Positions 25,637-34,927 are shown, counted from the stretch's first letter. The stretch: 64,000 nt of DNA from an uncultured Lachnospiraceae bacterium (GCA_910588955.1 CAJURQ010000001.1:310001-374000); one strand, 5' to 3'. The notes: a model not told the origin generated them from the letters alone. A program made the numbers and translations.

Positions 25637-28280
25637 AATTTCCTCCAAGAATCTGTTCAAACTCCGCTGCGCTCATCAAAATCTTACGCGGCTTGGTCCC
25701 CTCTTCCTCGCCTACAACCCCTGCGTCGCAGAGCTGATCCATAATGCGCGCCGCACGGTTAAATCCGATCTTAAACATACGTTGGAGCATACCGATGGAA
25801 GCCTTATCCTTCTCGATGATAAACCGCCCCGCCTCCGCAAAGTACTCGTCGTACTCTGAATCCGCGTCGCCGGCACCGCCAGGCGTCCCACCCGTTCCGG
25901 ATTCAACGGCGATGTTGTTGATCTGCTCCTCCACAGCCTCGTCAGCCGCACTCTCCGGCGCATAGTCCTTCAAAAAATCCACCACGTTTGAAACCTCATC
26001 GTCGGAGACGAAAGGTCCCTGTATACGCGCCGGTTTCGGATAACCCTGCGGGTAAAAGAGCATATCACCCTTGCCGAGAAGCTTCTCCGCCCCCACCATA
26101 TCCAGAATGGTGCGGGAATCCACGCCGCTTGACACCGCAAAGGCAACGCGGCTCGGCATATTCGCCTTGATCAAGCCCGTAATAACGTCTACAGAAGGGC
26201 GCTGTGTCGCTATGATGAGATGGATGCCGCATGCCCTCGCAAGCTGTGCCAGACGACAGATGGACTCCTCCACCTCCCCCGGCGACACCATCATCAGATC
26301 CGCCAGCTCGTCCACGATAATCAAAATCTGCGGCATCTTATCCGGCGCTTCGGGATCGCCCGACGATCGCATACTCTCCACTTTTTTATTATAACCCTTC
26401 AGATCCCTCACGTTGAGATCCGCAAACTTCTTATAGCGTTCCGTCATCTCGGCAACACCCCAGTGCAGCGCCGCAGCCGCTTTTTTCGGATCCGTCACCA
26501 CGGGGATCAGCAAGTGCGGAATGCCGTTGTAAACGCTAAGTTCCACGACCTTTGGATCGATCATAATCATCTTCACGTCATCCGGGTGCGCCTTAAACAA
26601 AATACCCATGATGATCGTATTGATGCAGACGGATTTACCCGACCCGGTCGCGCCCGCGATCAGAAGATGGGGCATTTTCGCAATATCCGCAAGCACGGTC
26701 TTTCCGCCAATATCCTTACCGACAGCAAAGATCAGATTCGCAGGGAATTTGTCAAACTCCGGCGATTCCACGAGATCGCGGAAAGGCACCGCCGTATTTT
26801 CCTTGTTCGGCACCTCGATGCCCACCGCCGCTTTCCCGGGAATGGGCGCCTCGATACGAATGTCTGTGGCGGCAAGATTCAGCTTGATATCGTCGGCAAG
26901 CCCGACAATCTTGCTGACCTTGACGCCCTGCTCCGGCTGCAGCTCGTAGCGGGTAACGGAAGGTCCCCTGCTGTACTGCGTGACACTCACCTTCACGCCA
27001 AAATTGCCGAGAATCTGTTCCAGACGTTCCGCCGTCTCCTTCAGCTCCCTGTCGGAATCCGAGCCCTTCTTTGTCTTTCGCGGCGCGAGAAGATCCAGAG
27101 ACGGGAAGCGGTAACGGTCCTTCCCACTCTTTCCGGAGAAAACTGCCGCCTCTCCCGACTGTTTTGCCGGACGGCTCACCGCTGCCGGGCGTGTCCTGCC
27201 GCTTGAAACTGCCATCTGGTTGCCCGTCATGGGCTGATAGGAGTCCATCGGTTTTTTCGGATGTACCGGCTCAGTTTCTATCTCCTGCTCAGGCTCCTCC
27301 TCGCTGACGCGGATCTCGTCAAGCTCGTCCGACTCCTGTTCTATGTAATGGTAAGAATGCTGTTCCCGCGCTCTTACCGGCGTCTGTTCTTCCATCTCCT
27401 CATCGTCATAATTTAGCGTGATCTCATGGATATCATCCCGCACCTTCTCTACAGCCGCTTTTTCCGGTTCTCTGCCAAGCGCCGTATCTAACATGACACC
27501 GGACACTTTCTTGTCCATGCGCAGGAGCTTTTCATTTTCCAGTTCTTCCTCCCGCTGTCTGCGCTCCTTCGCCTCGCGCTCCCGTCTCTCCGACTGCTCC
27601 TCACGGCGCTTCGCCGCCCGCTCCCTGCGGTAAGCCGCATCCTCTCTGGATCGCTCGTACACCTTTCGCCCGCCTGCCGCCACACCGCCGATAAAGGACT
27701 TCTCCGTGACGATCACCAGACAAATAATGCCGAGCACCAGAATCAACAGTACCGTTCCAACCGTGCCAAGAAACTTGCATGACAGATAGGCGAGCGATCC
27801 TGCAAGAATGCCGCCGCCCTTATGTCCCTCGCTGCAGCGGGCATAAATGTCCGCGATCTGGTAACTTTCCGCCTCCGCAGGATTCGTGCTGAAAAACTCA
27901 AACGCCATCCCCAGAAGAAGGACAAAAACAATACCCGCCGCCAATTTTCTCGTGGCAATATGATTCCCCACGTTTAACATACCGAAAGCGATCATCAAAA
28001 AGATAATGACCGGCGCCACATAAGCAAGCAGTCCGAAAACGCCGAACATGATACTGCTCACCACATCGCCGAACTTACCGACGACGCCAAAATTACACAA
28101 AAATAAAATAAGGGCGAGAGCCGCCAGCACAATCAGCAGAATTTCATTTCTGACTGCCGGGTCCATAGGCGCATCCTGCCTCGCGCTCCGGGACTTTGCC
28201 CTGGAAGACGCCGCCCCCGCCCTGCTTCTGTCCGTATTCTTTTTCTTCGCGGATGACCCTCTCGTACCCTGAGCCGCCAT
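25626..28280 (-). CDS. ftsK: DNA translocase FtsK/SpoIIIE
   Basis: About 884 residues. A basic N-terminal tail leads into four membrane helices (about residues 48-200), an acidic/charged linker (about 215-385), and the motor domain with Walker A GATGSGKSVCIN and Walker B IIVDELADLMM. It ends with the winged-helix gamma domain (KDKASIGMLQRMFKIGFNRAARIMDQL) that reads chromosome-orienting sequences. It pumps DNA at division and in spore formation. ATG 28280 is 6 nt after GGAGG; the ATG at 28295 has none. Confidence 0.97.
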   Translation of the reverse strand: MAAQGTRGSSAKKKNTDRSRAGAASSRAKSRSARQDAPMDPAVRNEILLIVLAALALILFLCNFGVVGKFGDVVSSIMFGVFGLLAYVAPVIIFLMIAFGMLNVGNHIATRKLAAGIVFVLLLGMAFEFFSTNPAEAESYQIADIYARCSEGHKGGGILAGSLAYLSCKFLGTVGTVLLILVLGIICLVIVTEKSFIGGVAAGGRKVYERSREDAAYRRERAAKRREEQSERREREAKERRQREEELENEKLLRMDKKVSGVMLDTALGREPEKAAVEKVRDDIHEITLNYDDEEMEEQTPVRAREQHSYHYIEQESDELDEIRVSEEEPEQEIETEPVHPKKPMDSYQPMTGNQMAVSSGRTRPAAVSRPAKQSGEAAVFSGKSGKDRYRFPSLDLLAPRKTKKGSDSDRELKETAERLEQILGNFGVKVSVTQYSRGPSVTRYELQPEQGVKVSKIVGLADDIKLNLAATDIRIEAPIPGKAAVGIEVPNKENTAVPFRDLVESPEFDKFPANLIFAVGKDIGGKTVLADIAKMPHLLIAGATGSGKSVCINTIIMGILFKAHPDDVKMIMIDPKVVELSVYNGIPHLLIPVVTDPKKAAAALHWGVAEMTERYKKFADLNVRDLKGYNKKVESMRSSGDPEAPDKMPQILIIVDELADLMMVSPGEVEESICRLAQLARACGIHLIIATQRPSVDVITGLIKANMPSRVAFAVSSGVDSRTILDMVGAEKLLGKGDMLFYPQGYPKPARIQGPFVSDDEVSNVVDFLKDYAPESAADEAVEEQINNIAVESGTGGTPGGAGDADSEYDEYFAEAGRFIIEKDKASIGMLQRMFKIGFNRAARIMDQLCDAGVVGEEEGTKPRKILMSAAEFEQILGGNYED

Positions 28281-28364
28281 AACTGCCTCCAACATGATTC
28301 TATAAATTCATAAAACCCAAAACACCGATTCTAGTATAGCATCTTCCCTTTGGCTTGTCATCCC

Positions 28365-29114
28365 TTATTTTGTATCTGTCCTTTTCTTTTCTACCATATC
28401 ATGAAGTTTTCCGATGGCATTGCTGATGCCGCCCACTTCGCAGATGATGCCCTCCTCAACCGCTTCTCTCCCCACAAGAACAGTCCCAACATCCTTTGTC
28501 AGCATCCCCGTCTCCATCATCAGCTCCTCTAAACGAGGCTTCGGAATTTTACAGTGCTCGCAGACAAACCCGGTGATGCGGTTCTGTATCTGCTTGAAAT
28601 AATCGAAAGTCTGCTGGACGCCAATCACCATGCCGCTCAGGCGCACCGGGTGGATCACCATAGTTCCCGTCGGTACGATATAGGAATAATCGGTACTCAC
28701 CGCAATCGGCACGCCGATAGAGTGGCTTCCGCCAAGCACAAGGGAAACCGTCGGCTTGCTTAAGGACGCAATCATCTCCGCAATGGCAAGCCCCGCCTCC
28801 ACGTCGCCGCCCATAGTATTTAGAAGAATCAGCACCCCGTCCACCTCTCCGCTGTCCTCGATCGCCGCAAGCTGGGGAAGAATATGCTCATATTTGGTCG
28901 TCTTCGCATTGCTGCTTAAGTTGTCGTGCCCCTCAATTTCCCCGATGATTGTGAGCAGATGGATTTTGTGGTGCAGCGCGTTCTCATCAAGCGTCACCTG
29001 CCCTACCTTCTCAATTCGTTCATCTTTCTGCTTCTCGTTCTCCCGCTTTTTCTCCTTCTCGTTTTCGTCCTTGTTCCGGGCATTTTTATTTTTCGTGTCC
29101 TTATTGTTTCCCAT
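28365..29114 (-). CDS. tepA: ClpP-class serine protease, TepA-like
   Basis: 249 residues. A highly charged N-terminal tail (residues 1-40, Lys/Glu/Asn) precedes a ClpP/crotonase-fold domain. The catalytic serine is in GGSHSIGVPIA, the histidine in VIHPVRLSG, and LLNTMGGDVEAGLAIAEMI supplies the oxyanion region. This matches the TepA/YmfB translocation-enhancing peptidase encoded next to ftsK in Bacillus. No signal peptide is present, so it is cytoplasmic or membrane-peripheral. AAAGGAG precedes ATG. Confidence 0.9.
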   Translation of the reverse strand: MGNNKDTKNKNARNKDENEKEKKRENEKQKDERIEKVGQVTLDENALHHKIHLLTIIGEIEGHDNLSSNAKTTKYEHILPQLAAIEDSGEVDGVLILLNTMGGDVEAGLAIAEMIASLSKPTVSLVLGGSHSIGVPIAVSTDYSYIVPTGTMVIHPVRLSGMVIGVQQTFDYFKQIQNRITGFVCEHCKIPKPRLEELMMETGMLTKDVGTVLVGREAVEEGIICEVGGISNAIGKLHDMVEKKRTDTK

Positions 29115-29146
29115 GCATGTGCTCCTTTCCTCTGTCTCTGCTTATA

Positions 29147-29274
29147 TGCGCATAAGCAGACTCGAGATACTACGTATCTCTCGTTCGCGTTGCTCACCGT
29201 AAACCGTCATAGACAGTCTTGTATGCAAGCATACATCCTGTCTATGACGTTTTCCGTCTCTGCTTATGCGCGCA
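29147..29274. repeat. Structured intergenic element, copy 2 (three-way junction)
   Basis: P1 pairs TGCGCATAAGCAGA (29147-29160) with 29259-29274. The short hairpin GAGATAC/GTATCTC (29164-29180) and the long hairpin (core CGTCATAGACAG 29205-29216 with CTGTCTATGACG 29238-29249) correspond to those in copy 1 (200-327), with different but still paired bases. The junction strand 29181-29195 is identical to copy 1, 15 of 15. Upstream, TCTGCTTAT (29136-29144) could pair alternatively with the 5' P1 strand. Confidence 0.7.
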
Positions 29275-29303
29275 AAAAGAGAGAGCCTGTTTGACTCTCT
29301 CTT
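29274..29303 (-). terminator. Terminator of the polytopic membrane-protein gene
   Basis: AGAGAGAG (29278-29285) pairs with CTCTCTCT (29295-29302). On the minus strand the stem is followed by TTTTTGCGCG, the same junction into a structured element as at 326-332. Confidence 0.7.
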
Positions 29304-29360
29304 AGTATGACGCATATATGAAATAATATAAGTTACGCGATAAAACTGTTCAAAATGATC

Positions 29361-30866
29361 TCAAAAATCGAAATCATCCCCCGCGGCAACTTCCAACTGA
29401 TAGTGCATATCCGCCTCAGCCACCTCAAAATCGTAATCCATTTCCCGCTTCACATGCTTTTTCGGAAGCGGCAGGGGATTCTCGATAAAACGCGGTTTCT
29501 CCGCCGGTGCCGCCGCTGCAGGTTCCGCCGGAACGGATGCCGCCACCGGCTCTGCCGCCGCAGGAATGGGCTCTGCCGCCGCGTTGATTTCCTCAATCTT
29601 CTCCTGCAAAACTTCCACCTGTCCGCCAAACACCGCATTCTTCAAACCAAGCGCCGCCATCACACTCCATAAAAACAGCGCCACGCCGCCAAACCCTACA
29701 ATGCTGAAATCAAACATGAAAACCGGCGTCACAAAAATACAGGGCAGCAGCCACAAAGAAAAATCCTGTTCGCGTCTTACCCTTATAAACTCAAAGCCCA
29801 AAAAAGAGGCAAAGAGAAAAAGAACGGCAAAAAAGAGATACGCATTCCCGATCACACTGAATGTCCTCGCCCCCATTCCCCAAGACAAATAGGGCGAGCG
29901 CCAAGACATCCACCCCTGACGAAACCCGACGCCGCTCACAGAAGCGTCAATCCCAATCGCGCTCAAGAATCCCGCAGCGCTGCCCGCCAATATCAGAAGC
30001 ATACTTCCGATCATACGTTTTCGGCTGCCGCCTTCGCCCATTTTTCCCGTAAAAAATCCCGGCAGGAACAGGAAGAGAATCGCCATGCCGCAGTCCAGAT
30101 AGCAAAAAACGCCTAAAACAACGCCAAGAAACACCGCTCCCGGCAGACCGCCGAAACCGCCCTTCCCGGAAAGCGCCGCCTTCAAAAAAACGAACAAAAG
30201 ACAAAGCCCTGCGGCAAGAACCGCAAGCAGCATGCATTCCGGATCGATCAGATATATTTTACGGATAAACGCGTCGGAAAACGACAACAATAAAAGCACT
30301 GTACACGCCGCAAATCTGCCCGCCGCTTTTCTCACCGCAAGATAGATAAGCAGAAGGGTCAGCATCTGCAAAAAAATCTGGAACAGCATCGCCGCCATCA
30401 TACTGTTTCCCAGAAAAGAAAAGACTACCCGGAGGCAGCGCACGAACAGATCGCTCAACCCGTGCGCAAGAGCCGGACTGTCCGCTCCCGCCCTCACAAC
30501 CGCCATTTCATAATATTCTCCCGGCTCGAAGGAGGGCGACGCCTCATAGATCGATGCCATGAGAAGTCCCTCCTTCAATCTTACGATAAGACCGAATACA
30601 AAGGACACGGAAACTGCGAGGGACTCTGTCATAGCCGAAGTATGGGCTGAAACATGATATTTCTTCCGCATCGCCAAAGATATCTGGCGAATCCCCGGAT
30701 ACAGACATAAAAGCAACGGAAAAGGCAGAAATGTGCCAAGCTTTGCAAGAGACGTTCCCACATAGAACACATAGATATGTTTCCCTACATAGGATAAAAG
30801 CATCACGCAAAGCCCCGCGTAAATCGCCCATAGCACATAATCAAACCAAGTTTTCCGATAAGTCAT
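29361..30866 (-). CDS. Polytopic membrane protein, glycosyltransferase-like, with Pro/Ala tail
   Basis: 501 residues with about ten membrane segments (residues about 10-420) and a cytoplasmic tail that is Ala/Pro/Glu-rich, ending PRFIENPLPLPKKHVKREMDYDF and further acidic residues. The layout (luminal loop after the third helix with an acidic, Pro-rich patch near 115-140) resembles GT-C-type glycosyltransferases, but I see no decisive motif, so function is not assigned. It is 15 bp downstream of metY. Confidence 0.65.
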   Translation of the reverse strand: MTYRKTWFDYVLWAIYAGLCVMLLSYVGKHIYVFYVGTSLAKLGTFLPFPLLLCLYPGIRQISLAMRKKYHVSAHTSAMTESLAVSVSFVFGLIVRLKEGLLMASIYEASPSFEPGEYYEMAVVRAGADSPALAHGLSDLFVRCLRVVFSFLGNSMMAAMLFQIFLQMLTLLLIYLAVRKAAGRFAACTVLLLLSFSDAFIRKIYLIDPECMLLAVLAAGLCLLFVFLKAALSGKGGFGGLPGAVFLGVVLGVFCYLDCGMAILFLFLPGFFTGKMGEGGSRKRMIGSMLLILAGSAAGFLSAIGIDASVSGVGFRQGWMSWRSPYLSWGMGARTFSVIGNAYLFFAVLFLFASFLGFEFIRVRREQDFSLWLLPCIFVTPVFMFDFSIVGFGGVALFLWSVMAALGLKNAVFGGQVEVLQEKIEEINAAAEPIPAAAEPVAASVPAEPAAAAPAEKPRFIENPLPLPKKHVKREMDYDFEVAEADMHYQLEVAAGDDFDF

Positions 30867-30881
30867 AGTGTTATCCTTCTC

Positions 30882-32153
30882 TTATAAAGCGGAGATCGCC
30901 TGCGCAAGATCCGCAATAATATCGTCGATATGCTCGAGCCCGACAGAAAGCCGGATCAGATCGGGCGCCACCCCCGCCTCTCTTAACTGCTCGTCATTCA
31001 TCTGCCTATGCGTATGGCTCGCCGGGTGCAGGACGCTTGTCCTCGCGTCCGCCACATGGGTCACGATCGCCGCCAGTTCCAGACGATCCATCATTTTCGC
31101 GGCTGCTTCCCTGCCTCCCTTCAAACCGAAGGAAATGACGCCGCAAGTGCCCTTCGGCATATATTTCTGCGCCAGTTCGTAATATTTATTGCCCGGAAGT
31201 CCCGGATAATTCACCCACGCCACCTTATCATGGTTTTCCAAAAACTCTGCGCATTTCAGTGCGTTATAGCAGTGTCTCTCCATGCGCAGGGGAAGTGTTT
31301 CCAACCCAACATTCAACAAAAACGCATTCTGGGGAGACTGGATGGACCCGAGATCGCGCATCAACTGGCTCGTCGCCTTTGTGATATAAGCCGCCTTGCC
31401 GAATTTCTCCGTATAAACAATACCGTGATAAGACTCGTCCGGCGTGCACAGCCCGGGAAACTTCTCCGGATGCGCCGTCCAGTCAAAATTGCCGGAATCC
31501 ACGATACAGCCGCCCACCGACATAGCATGCCCGTCCATGTATTTCGTGGTGGAATGAGTCACGATATCCGCACCCCACTGAAACGGGTTACAGTTGATCG
31601 GCGTGGCAAAGGTATTGTCCACAATGAGCGGCACCTGATGGGCATGCGCCAACGCCGCAAACTTCTCTATGTCAAGAACTACCAGCGCGGGATTCGCAAT
31701 GGTTTCCGCAAACACACACTTCGTATTTTCCCGGAACGCTTTCTCCAGTTCCTCCGCCGGCGCATCGGGATCTACCACCGTGCACTCGATTCCCATCTTC
31801 TTCATGGTGCAGGTGATCAGGTTAAAACTGCCGCCGTAAACCGTGGAACTCATCACCACATGGTCGCCCGCCTCGCAGATGTTAAAGACGGCATAATAGT
31901 TCGCCGCCTGTCCGGAAGATGTGAGCATAGCCGCCACACCGCCCTCCAACTCACATATTTTCTGCGCCACACAGTCGTTCGTCGGATTCTGCAGCCGGGA
32001 ATAAAAATACCCGCTCTCTTCCAGATCAAAAAGCCGCCCCATGTGCTCGGAACTCTCATACTTAAAAGTCGTGCTCTGGTAGATCGGAAGCACCCGCGCC
32101 TCCCCGTTCTTCGGCTTCCACCCCGACTGTATGCAGATTGTCTCTTTCTTCAT
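30882..32153 (-). CDS. metY: O-acetylhomoserine sulfhydrylase
   Basis: A 423-aa PLP enzyme of the Cys/Met-metabolism family that makes homocysteine from O-acetylhomoserine and sulfide. SGYFYSRLQNPTNDCVAQKI, SSGQAANYYAVF, VDNTFATPINCNPFQWGADIV (in part) and the PLP lysine in THSTTKYMDGHAMSVGG are typical. Closest reading is MetY rather than MetB, given its length and the extra insertion around 215-240. GGAGA precedes ATG 32153. No SAM riboswitch or T-box fits: yebC ends 11 bp upstream. Confidence 0.93.
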   Translation of the reverse strand: MKKETICIQSGWKPKNGEARVLPIYQSTTFKYESSEHMGRLFDLEESGYFYSRLQNPTNDCVAQKICELEGGVAAMLTSSGQAANYYAVFNICEAGDHVVMSSTVYGGSFNLITCTMKKMGIECTVVDPDAPAEELEKAFRENTKCVFAETIANPALVVLDIEKFAALAHAHQVPLIVDNTFATPINCNPFQWGADIVTHSTTKYMDGHAMSVGGCIVDSGNFDWTAHPEKFPGLCTPDESYHGIVYTEKFGKAAYITKATSQLMRDLGSIQSPQNAFLLNVGLETLPLRMERHCYNALKCAEFLENHDKVAWVNYPGLPGNKYYELAQKYMPKGTCGVISFGLKGGREAAAKMMDRLELAAIVTHVADARTSVLHPASHTHRQMNDEQLREAGVAPDLIRLSVGLEHIDDIIADLAQAISAL

Positions 32154-32164
32154 CGCATTCTCTC

Positions 32165-32893
32165 CTACTCATCCCAATTGTGGTATACCGCCTGCACGTC
32201 GTCGTCATCCTCCAAAAGATCCAGCGTCTTCTGCAGGTTCTTGATCGCGCCTTCGTCGGTCAGCTCCACCCATGTCTGCGGAATCATCGTCACCTCGGAG
32301 GAGATGGGCATTACCCCCGCCTCCTTGAGCGCCGCGTCCACCTCGCTCCACTGATCCGGGTCGGTATAAACCTCGTAGCTGTCCTCCTCCTCGGAGAAAT
32401 CCTCCGCACCGGCGTCAAGCGCGGTCATCATCAGATCGTCCGCGTCCATTTCACACACTTCCTTGTCAATGATGATAAGACCCTTTTTGTCGAACATAAA
32501 GGAAACGCAGCCCTGTGTGCCGATGCTGCCGTTACCTTTGGTAAACGCGCTCCTCACATTGGCGGCTGTCCGGTTGGTATTGTCCGTCAGGGCGTCAACG
32601 ATGATAGCAACGCCGTTTGGACCGTAGCCCTCGTACGTGACATACTTATAATCCACGTTTCCGCCTTCTCCTGCCGCCTTTTTGATGCCCCTGTCAATGG
32701 TATCGTTAGGCATATTGTTCGCCTTCGCCTTGGCGATGACCTGCGCCAGTTTAAAGTTATTCGCCGGATCCGGACCGCCCTCCTTCACCGCCACCGCAAT
32801 TTCCCTGCCTATTATGGTGAAAATCTTACCCTTCGCCGCATCGTTCTTTTCTTTCTTGTGTTTGATATTTGCAAATTTTGAATGTCCTGACAT
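32165..32893 (-). CDS. yebC: YebC/PmpR-family protein
   Basis: 242 residues starting MSGHSKFANIKHKKEKNDAAKGKIF, the unmistakable family N-terminus (quoted first residues SGHSKFANIKHKKE), with DPANNFKLAQVIAKAKANNMPND (in part) and YEGYGPNGVAIIVD. Members act as transcription regulators or, as shown for the paralogue YeeI/YebC2 type, help ribosomes through proline stretches. GGATGGAG precedes ATG 32893. Confidence 0.96.
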   Translation of the reverse strand: MSGHSKFANIKHKKEKNDAAKGKIFTIIGREIAVAVKEGGPDPANNFKLAQVIAKAKANNMPNDTIDRGIKKAAGEGGNVDYKYVTYEGYGPNGVAIIVDALTDNTNRTAANVRSAFTKGNGSIGTQGCVSFMFDKKGLIIIDKEVCEMDADDLMMTALDAGAEDFSEEEDSYEVYTDPDQWSEVDAALKEAGVMPISSEVTMIPQTWVELTDEGAIKNLQKTLDLLEDDDDVQAVYHNWDE

Positions 32894-32910
32894 CTCTCTC
32901 CATCCTTTCT

Positions 32911-34302
32911 TTATGCTTCTGTCTCTTCTTTATTCTTCTTTGCGGACACACTCTGTATCATATGGTCCTTCACTTCCATGATACGGAACGTGTAACCTTC
33001 GTAGGTGAACTCGAAGTCCTCCCCCTCCTCGGGAATCCGTTCCAGTCTCGATATCACAAAGCCGTTCACCGTGTCGAAGGGTTCGTCCTCAAAGGAAATC
33101 TGCAGTTTTTCCTCCAGCTCCTCCAAGGGCATCATGCCCTGAATCACATAGTGATCCGTTCCGCTCTCTCTGATATAGGTGGCATCCTCGTCATACTCAT
33201 CCTGAATATTGCCGACGATCTCCTCCAGAATATCCTCCAGCGCCACCAGCCCTGCCGTCTGACCGTACTCGTCGATGACAATGACCATCTGGATCTTCTC
33301 TTTCTGCATCACTTGAAAGAGATCGTTGATCTTACGTTTCTCCGTGATAAAACGCGGTTCGCGCAAAAGCCCCTTGATCTTCCCTATAGGACGGTTACGC
33401 ATCTTTTCATTCATCTGCATCCGCATCACGTCCTTCAAATGCAGAATGCCGATGATGTGGTCTATGGTTTCGTCGTAGACGGGAAAGCGGCTGTTGTGCG
33501 CCTCCACGATAAAAGCCGCCGCCTCCTGCAGCGTCATGGTGCAGTCTATGGCGATTAGATTGTTGCGGTTGATCATAATATCCTTGGCTTCCTTGTCGCC
33601 GTACTCAAAGATATTCGTGATCATCTCCGCCTCGCTGGCATGGAGAATACCCTGCTCGTGTCCCACGCTCACCATGGAAAGTATTTCTTCCTCGGTCACA
33701 TCCTCGCGATCGTCCGCGTCACGTACGCCAAACAGGTGCAGAACCATCTTTGAAGTGACAAAAATCAGACTGCTGAAGGGCGATACAATCCGCACATAGT
33801 AATAAAAAGGCGTAACCAGCGCGTGCAGCCATTTATCCGGATGCTTCGCCGCCGCTTTCTTCGGCACCATAACACCGATTGTCATAATTATGTACAGCAG
33901 AAAAACCGTCACAATAAAAGGAACTGCAATCGCCAGCGCATGCACCTGCCACCCGGCAAGCGCGCCGAACCGGACGCGCACCTGATCCGATACAAGAAAA
34001 GAAAAATAGTTGTTCAGCCGATACAGGATAAACGCCCCTAACAGCAGATTGATGGTCACCACGCCGAGCTGCGTCGCGGTAGCATAAGCCGCATGCTGCT
34101 CCATTATGTAGGACATTCTTTCCTGCTTCTTTTTCTGTTTCGCCGTCTGTTCTTCGGGTTCATCCCCGCCTGTGCCGCCGTCCTCTCTCTCCGTTCCCCT
34201 GCGGTTCTGCATTGCCGTGCTGAAACCGTAAAAAGCCATCTCCAGAATGAGCATGAGCACAAACCACAGGATGCTGTTACTGCCCGAGCCGCCGTCTTCC
34301 AT
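32911..34302 (-). CDS. HlyC/CorC-family membrane protein with CBS pair
   Basis: 463 residues. An unusual N-terminal helix and charged linker precede the DUF21 membrane domain (about residues 70-190), then two CBS domains (IMINRNNLIAIDCTMTLQEAAAF and the second around 290-345) and a C-terminal CorC_HlyC domain (about 375-450). Related proteins are implicated in divalent-cation (Mg, Co) efflux. It has its own promoter and a hairpin 5' leader. It could be cotranscribed with yebC and metY downstream. Confidence 0.9.
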   Translation of the reverse strand: MEDGGSGSNSILWFVLMLILEMAFYGFSTAMQNRRGTEREDGGTGGDEPEEQTAKQKKKQERMSYIMEQHAAYATATQLGVVTINLLLGAFILYRLNNYFSFLVSDQVRVRFGALAGWQVHALAIAVPFIVTVFLLYIIMTIGVMVPKKAAAKHPDKWLHALVTPFYYYVRIVSPFSSLIFVTSKMVLHLFGVRDADDREDVTEEEILSMVSVGHEQGILHASEAEMITNIFEYGDKEAKDIMINRNNLIAIDCTMTLQEAAAFIVEAHNSRFPVYDETIDHIIGILHLKDVMRMQMNEKMRNRPIGKIKGLLREPRFITEKRKINDLFQVMQKEKIQMVIVIDEYGQTAGLVALEDILEEIVGNIQDEYDEDATYIRESGTDHYVIQGMMPLEELEEKLQISFEDEPFDTVNGFVISRLERIPEEGEDFEFTYEGYTFRIMEVKDHMIQSVSAKKNKEETEA

Positions 34303-34336
34303 AATGTTTATTTGTTTCCTCCTCTTAGTACATGAT

Positions 34337-34396
34337 ATACGGATTCATGCCAACCCATGCAGGCATGGCAGCATGAATCTTCGACCTTGATATCAT
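34337..34396 (-). promoter_or_regulatory. Hairpin leader of the HlyC/CorC-type gene
   Basis: TGATAT...ATATCA closes a stem in which GATTCATGC pairs with GCATGAATC and, inside, CCATGC pairs with GCATGG. It is placed between the predicted transcription start (about 34386) and the ribosome site, so it would be the 5' leader of the mRNA. The core resembles the ATGC-rich apex of the other palindromic elements in this window. Confidence 0.5.
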
Positions 34397-34420
34397 ATCA
34401 ATTATTATCCTGCGTGTCAA
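34392..34420 (-). promoter_or_regulatory. Promoter of the HlyC/CorC-type gene
   Basis: On the minus strand TTGACA (34420-34415) is followed after exactly 17 nt by TATGAT (34397-34392), a strong housekeeping-type promoter. Confidence 0.7.
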
Positions 34421-34464
34421 ATCCCCCGTCCGAACAGTTCCGTTCTTTCACGACTGTTCCGATC

Positions 34465-34812
34465 TTATGTACTTGTACCCAGTTCCAGACTGATCATCAA
34501 GCCATGGTTCACCGCCTGCATGATATCCGAATCCAGATGACATACCCTGTCCTTCAGCCGCTGCTTATCTATGGTGCGCAGCTGCTCTAAAAGAATTACG
34601 GAGTCCTTCACCATATCGTACTTTCCCGCGCTCAATTCTATGTGGGTGGGAAGCTTCGCCTTGTTCATCTTCGATGTGATCGCCGCACAGATCACCGTGG
34701 GACTGTGTCTGTTTCCCACGTCGTTTTGTATGATGAGCACAGGACGCACGCCGCCCTGTTCCGAGCCCACTACCGGACGCAGATCCGCATAATAAATATC
34801 TCCTCTTCTCAT
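34465..34812 (-). CDS. ndoA: MazF/NdoA-family mRNA endoribonuclease toxin
   Basis: 115 residues: MRRGDIYYADLRPVVGSEQGGVRPVLIIQND is the family N-terminus (RRGDIYYADLRPVVGSEQG), with GNRHSPTVICAAITS and LLEQLRTIDKQRL. In Bacillus NdoA (MazF) cleaves mRNA at UACAU and is neutralised by an antitoxin gene lying between alr and ndoA. Here the space between alr and the toxin (34813-34927, 115 bp) holds no plausible antitoxin, so it is an orphan or uses a distant partner. Confidence 0.93.
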   Translation of the reverse strand: MRRGDIYYADLRPVVGSEQGGVRPVLIIQNDVGNRHSPTVICAAITSKMNKAKLPTHIELSAGKYDMVKDSVILLEQLRTIDKQRLKDRVCHLDSDIMQAVNHGLMISLELGTST

Positions 34813-34927
34813 TACCTTACACTTCCTTTGACATTTCGCTGCTCTCGCTGTTTTCCAGTTACCAGCAATAGTATTGCCGTCTTTTTCGGTCGTATACAGG
34901 ATAATGATTGGTTTTCACGTGCGCTCC

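Noticed and set aside
26220..27206. 328-codon plus-strand open frame opposite ftsK
   Set aside because: It lies wholly antisense to the conserved motor domain, lacks a ribosome site and gives His/Arg-rich non-homologous protein; a shadow of third-position GC bias.
32154..32164. SAM riboswitch or T-box before metY
   Set aside because: yebC ends only 11 bp upstream, leaving no space for a leader.
31008..32354. 448-codon plus-strand frame opposite metY
   Set aside because: Antisense to a textbook PLP enzyme, low-quality composition, no Shine-Dalgarno; the real genes are metY and yebC.
34430..34464. Strong terminator after mazF
   Set aside because: A GAACAGT/ACTGTTC hairpin exists but no U-tract follows on the minus strand; termination is uncertain.
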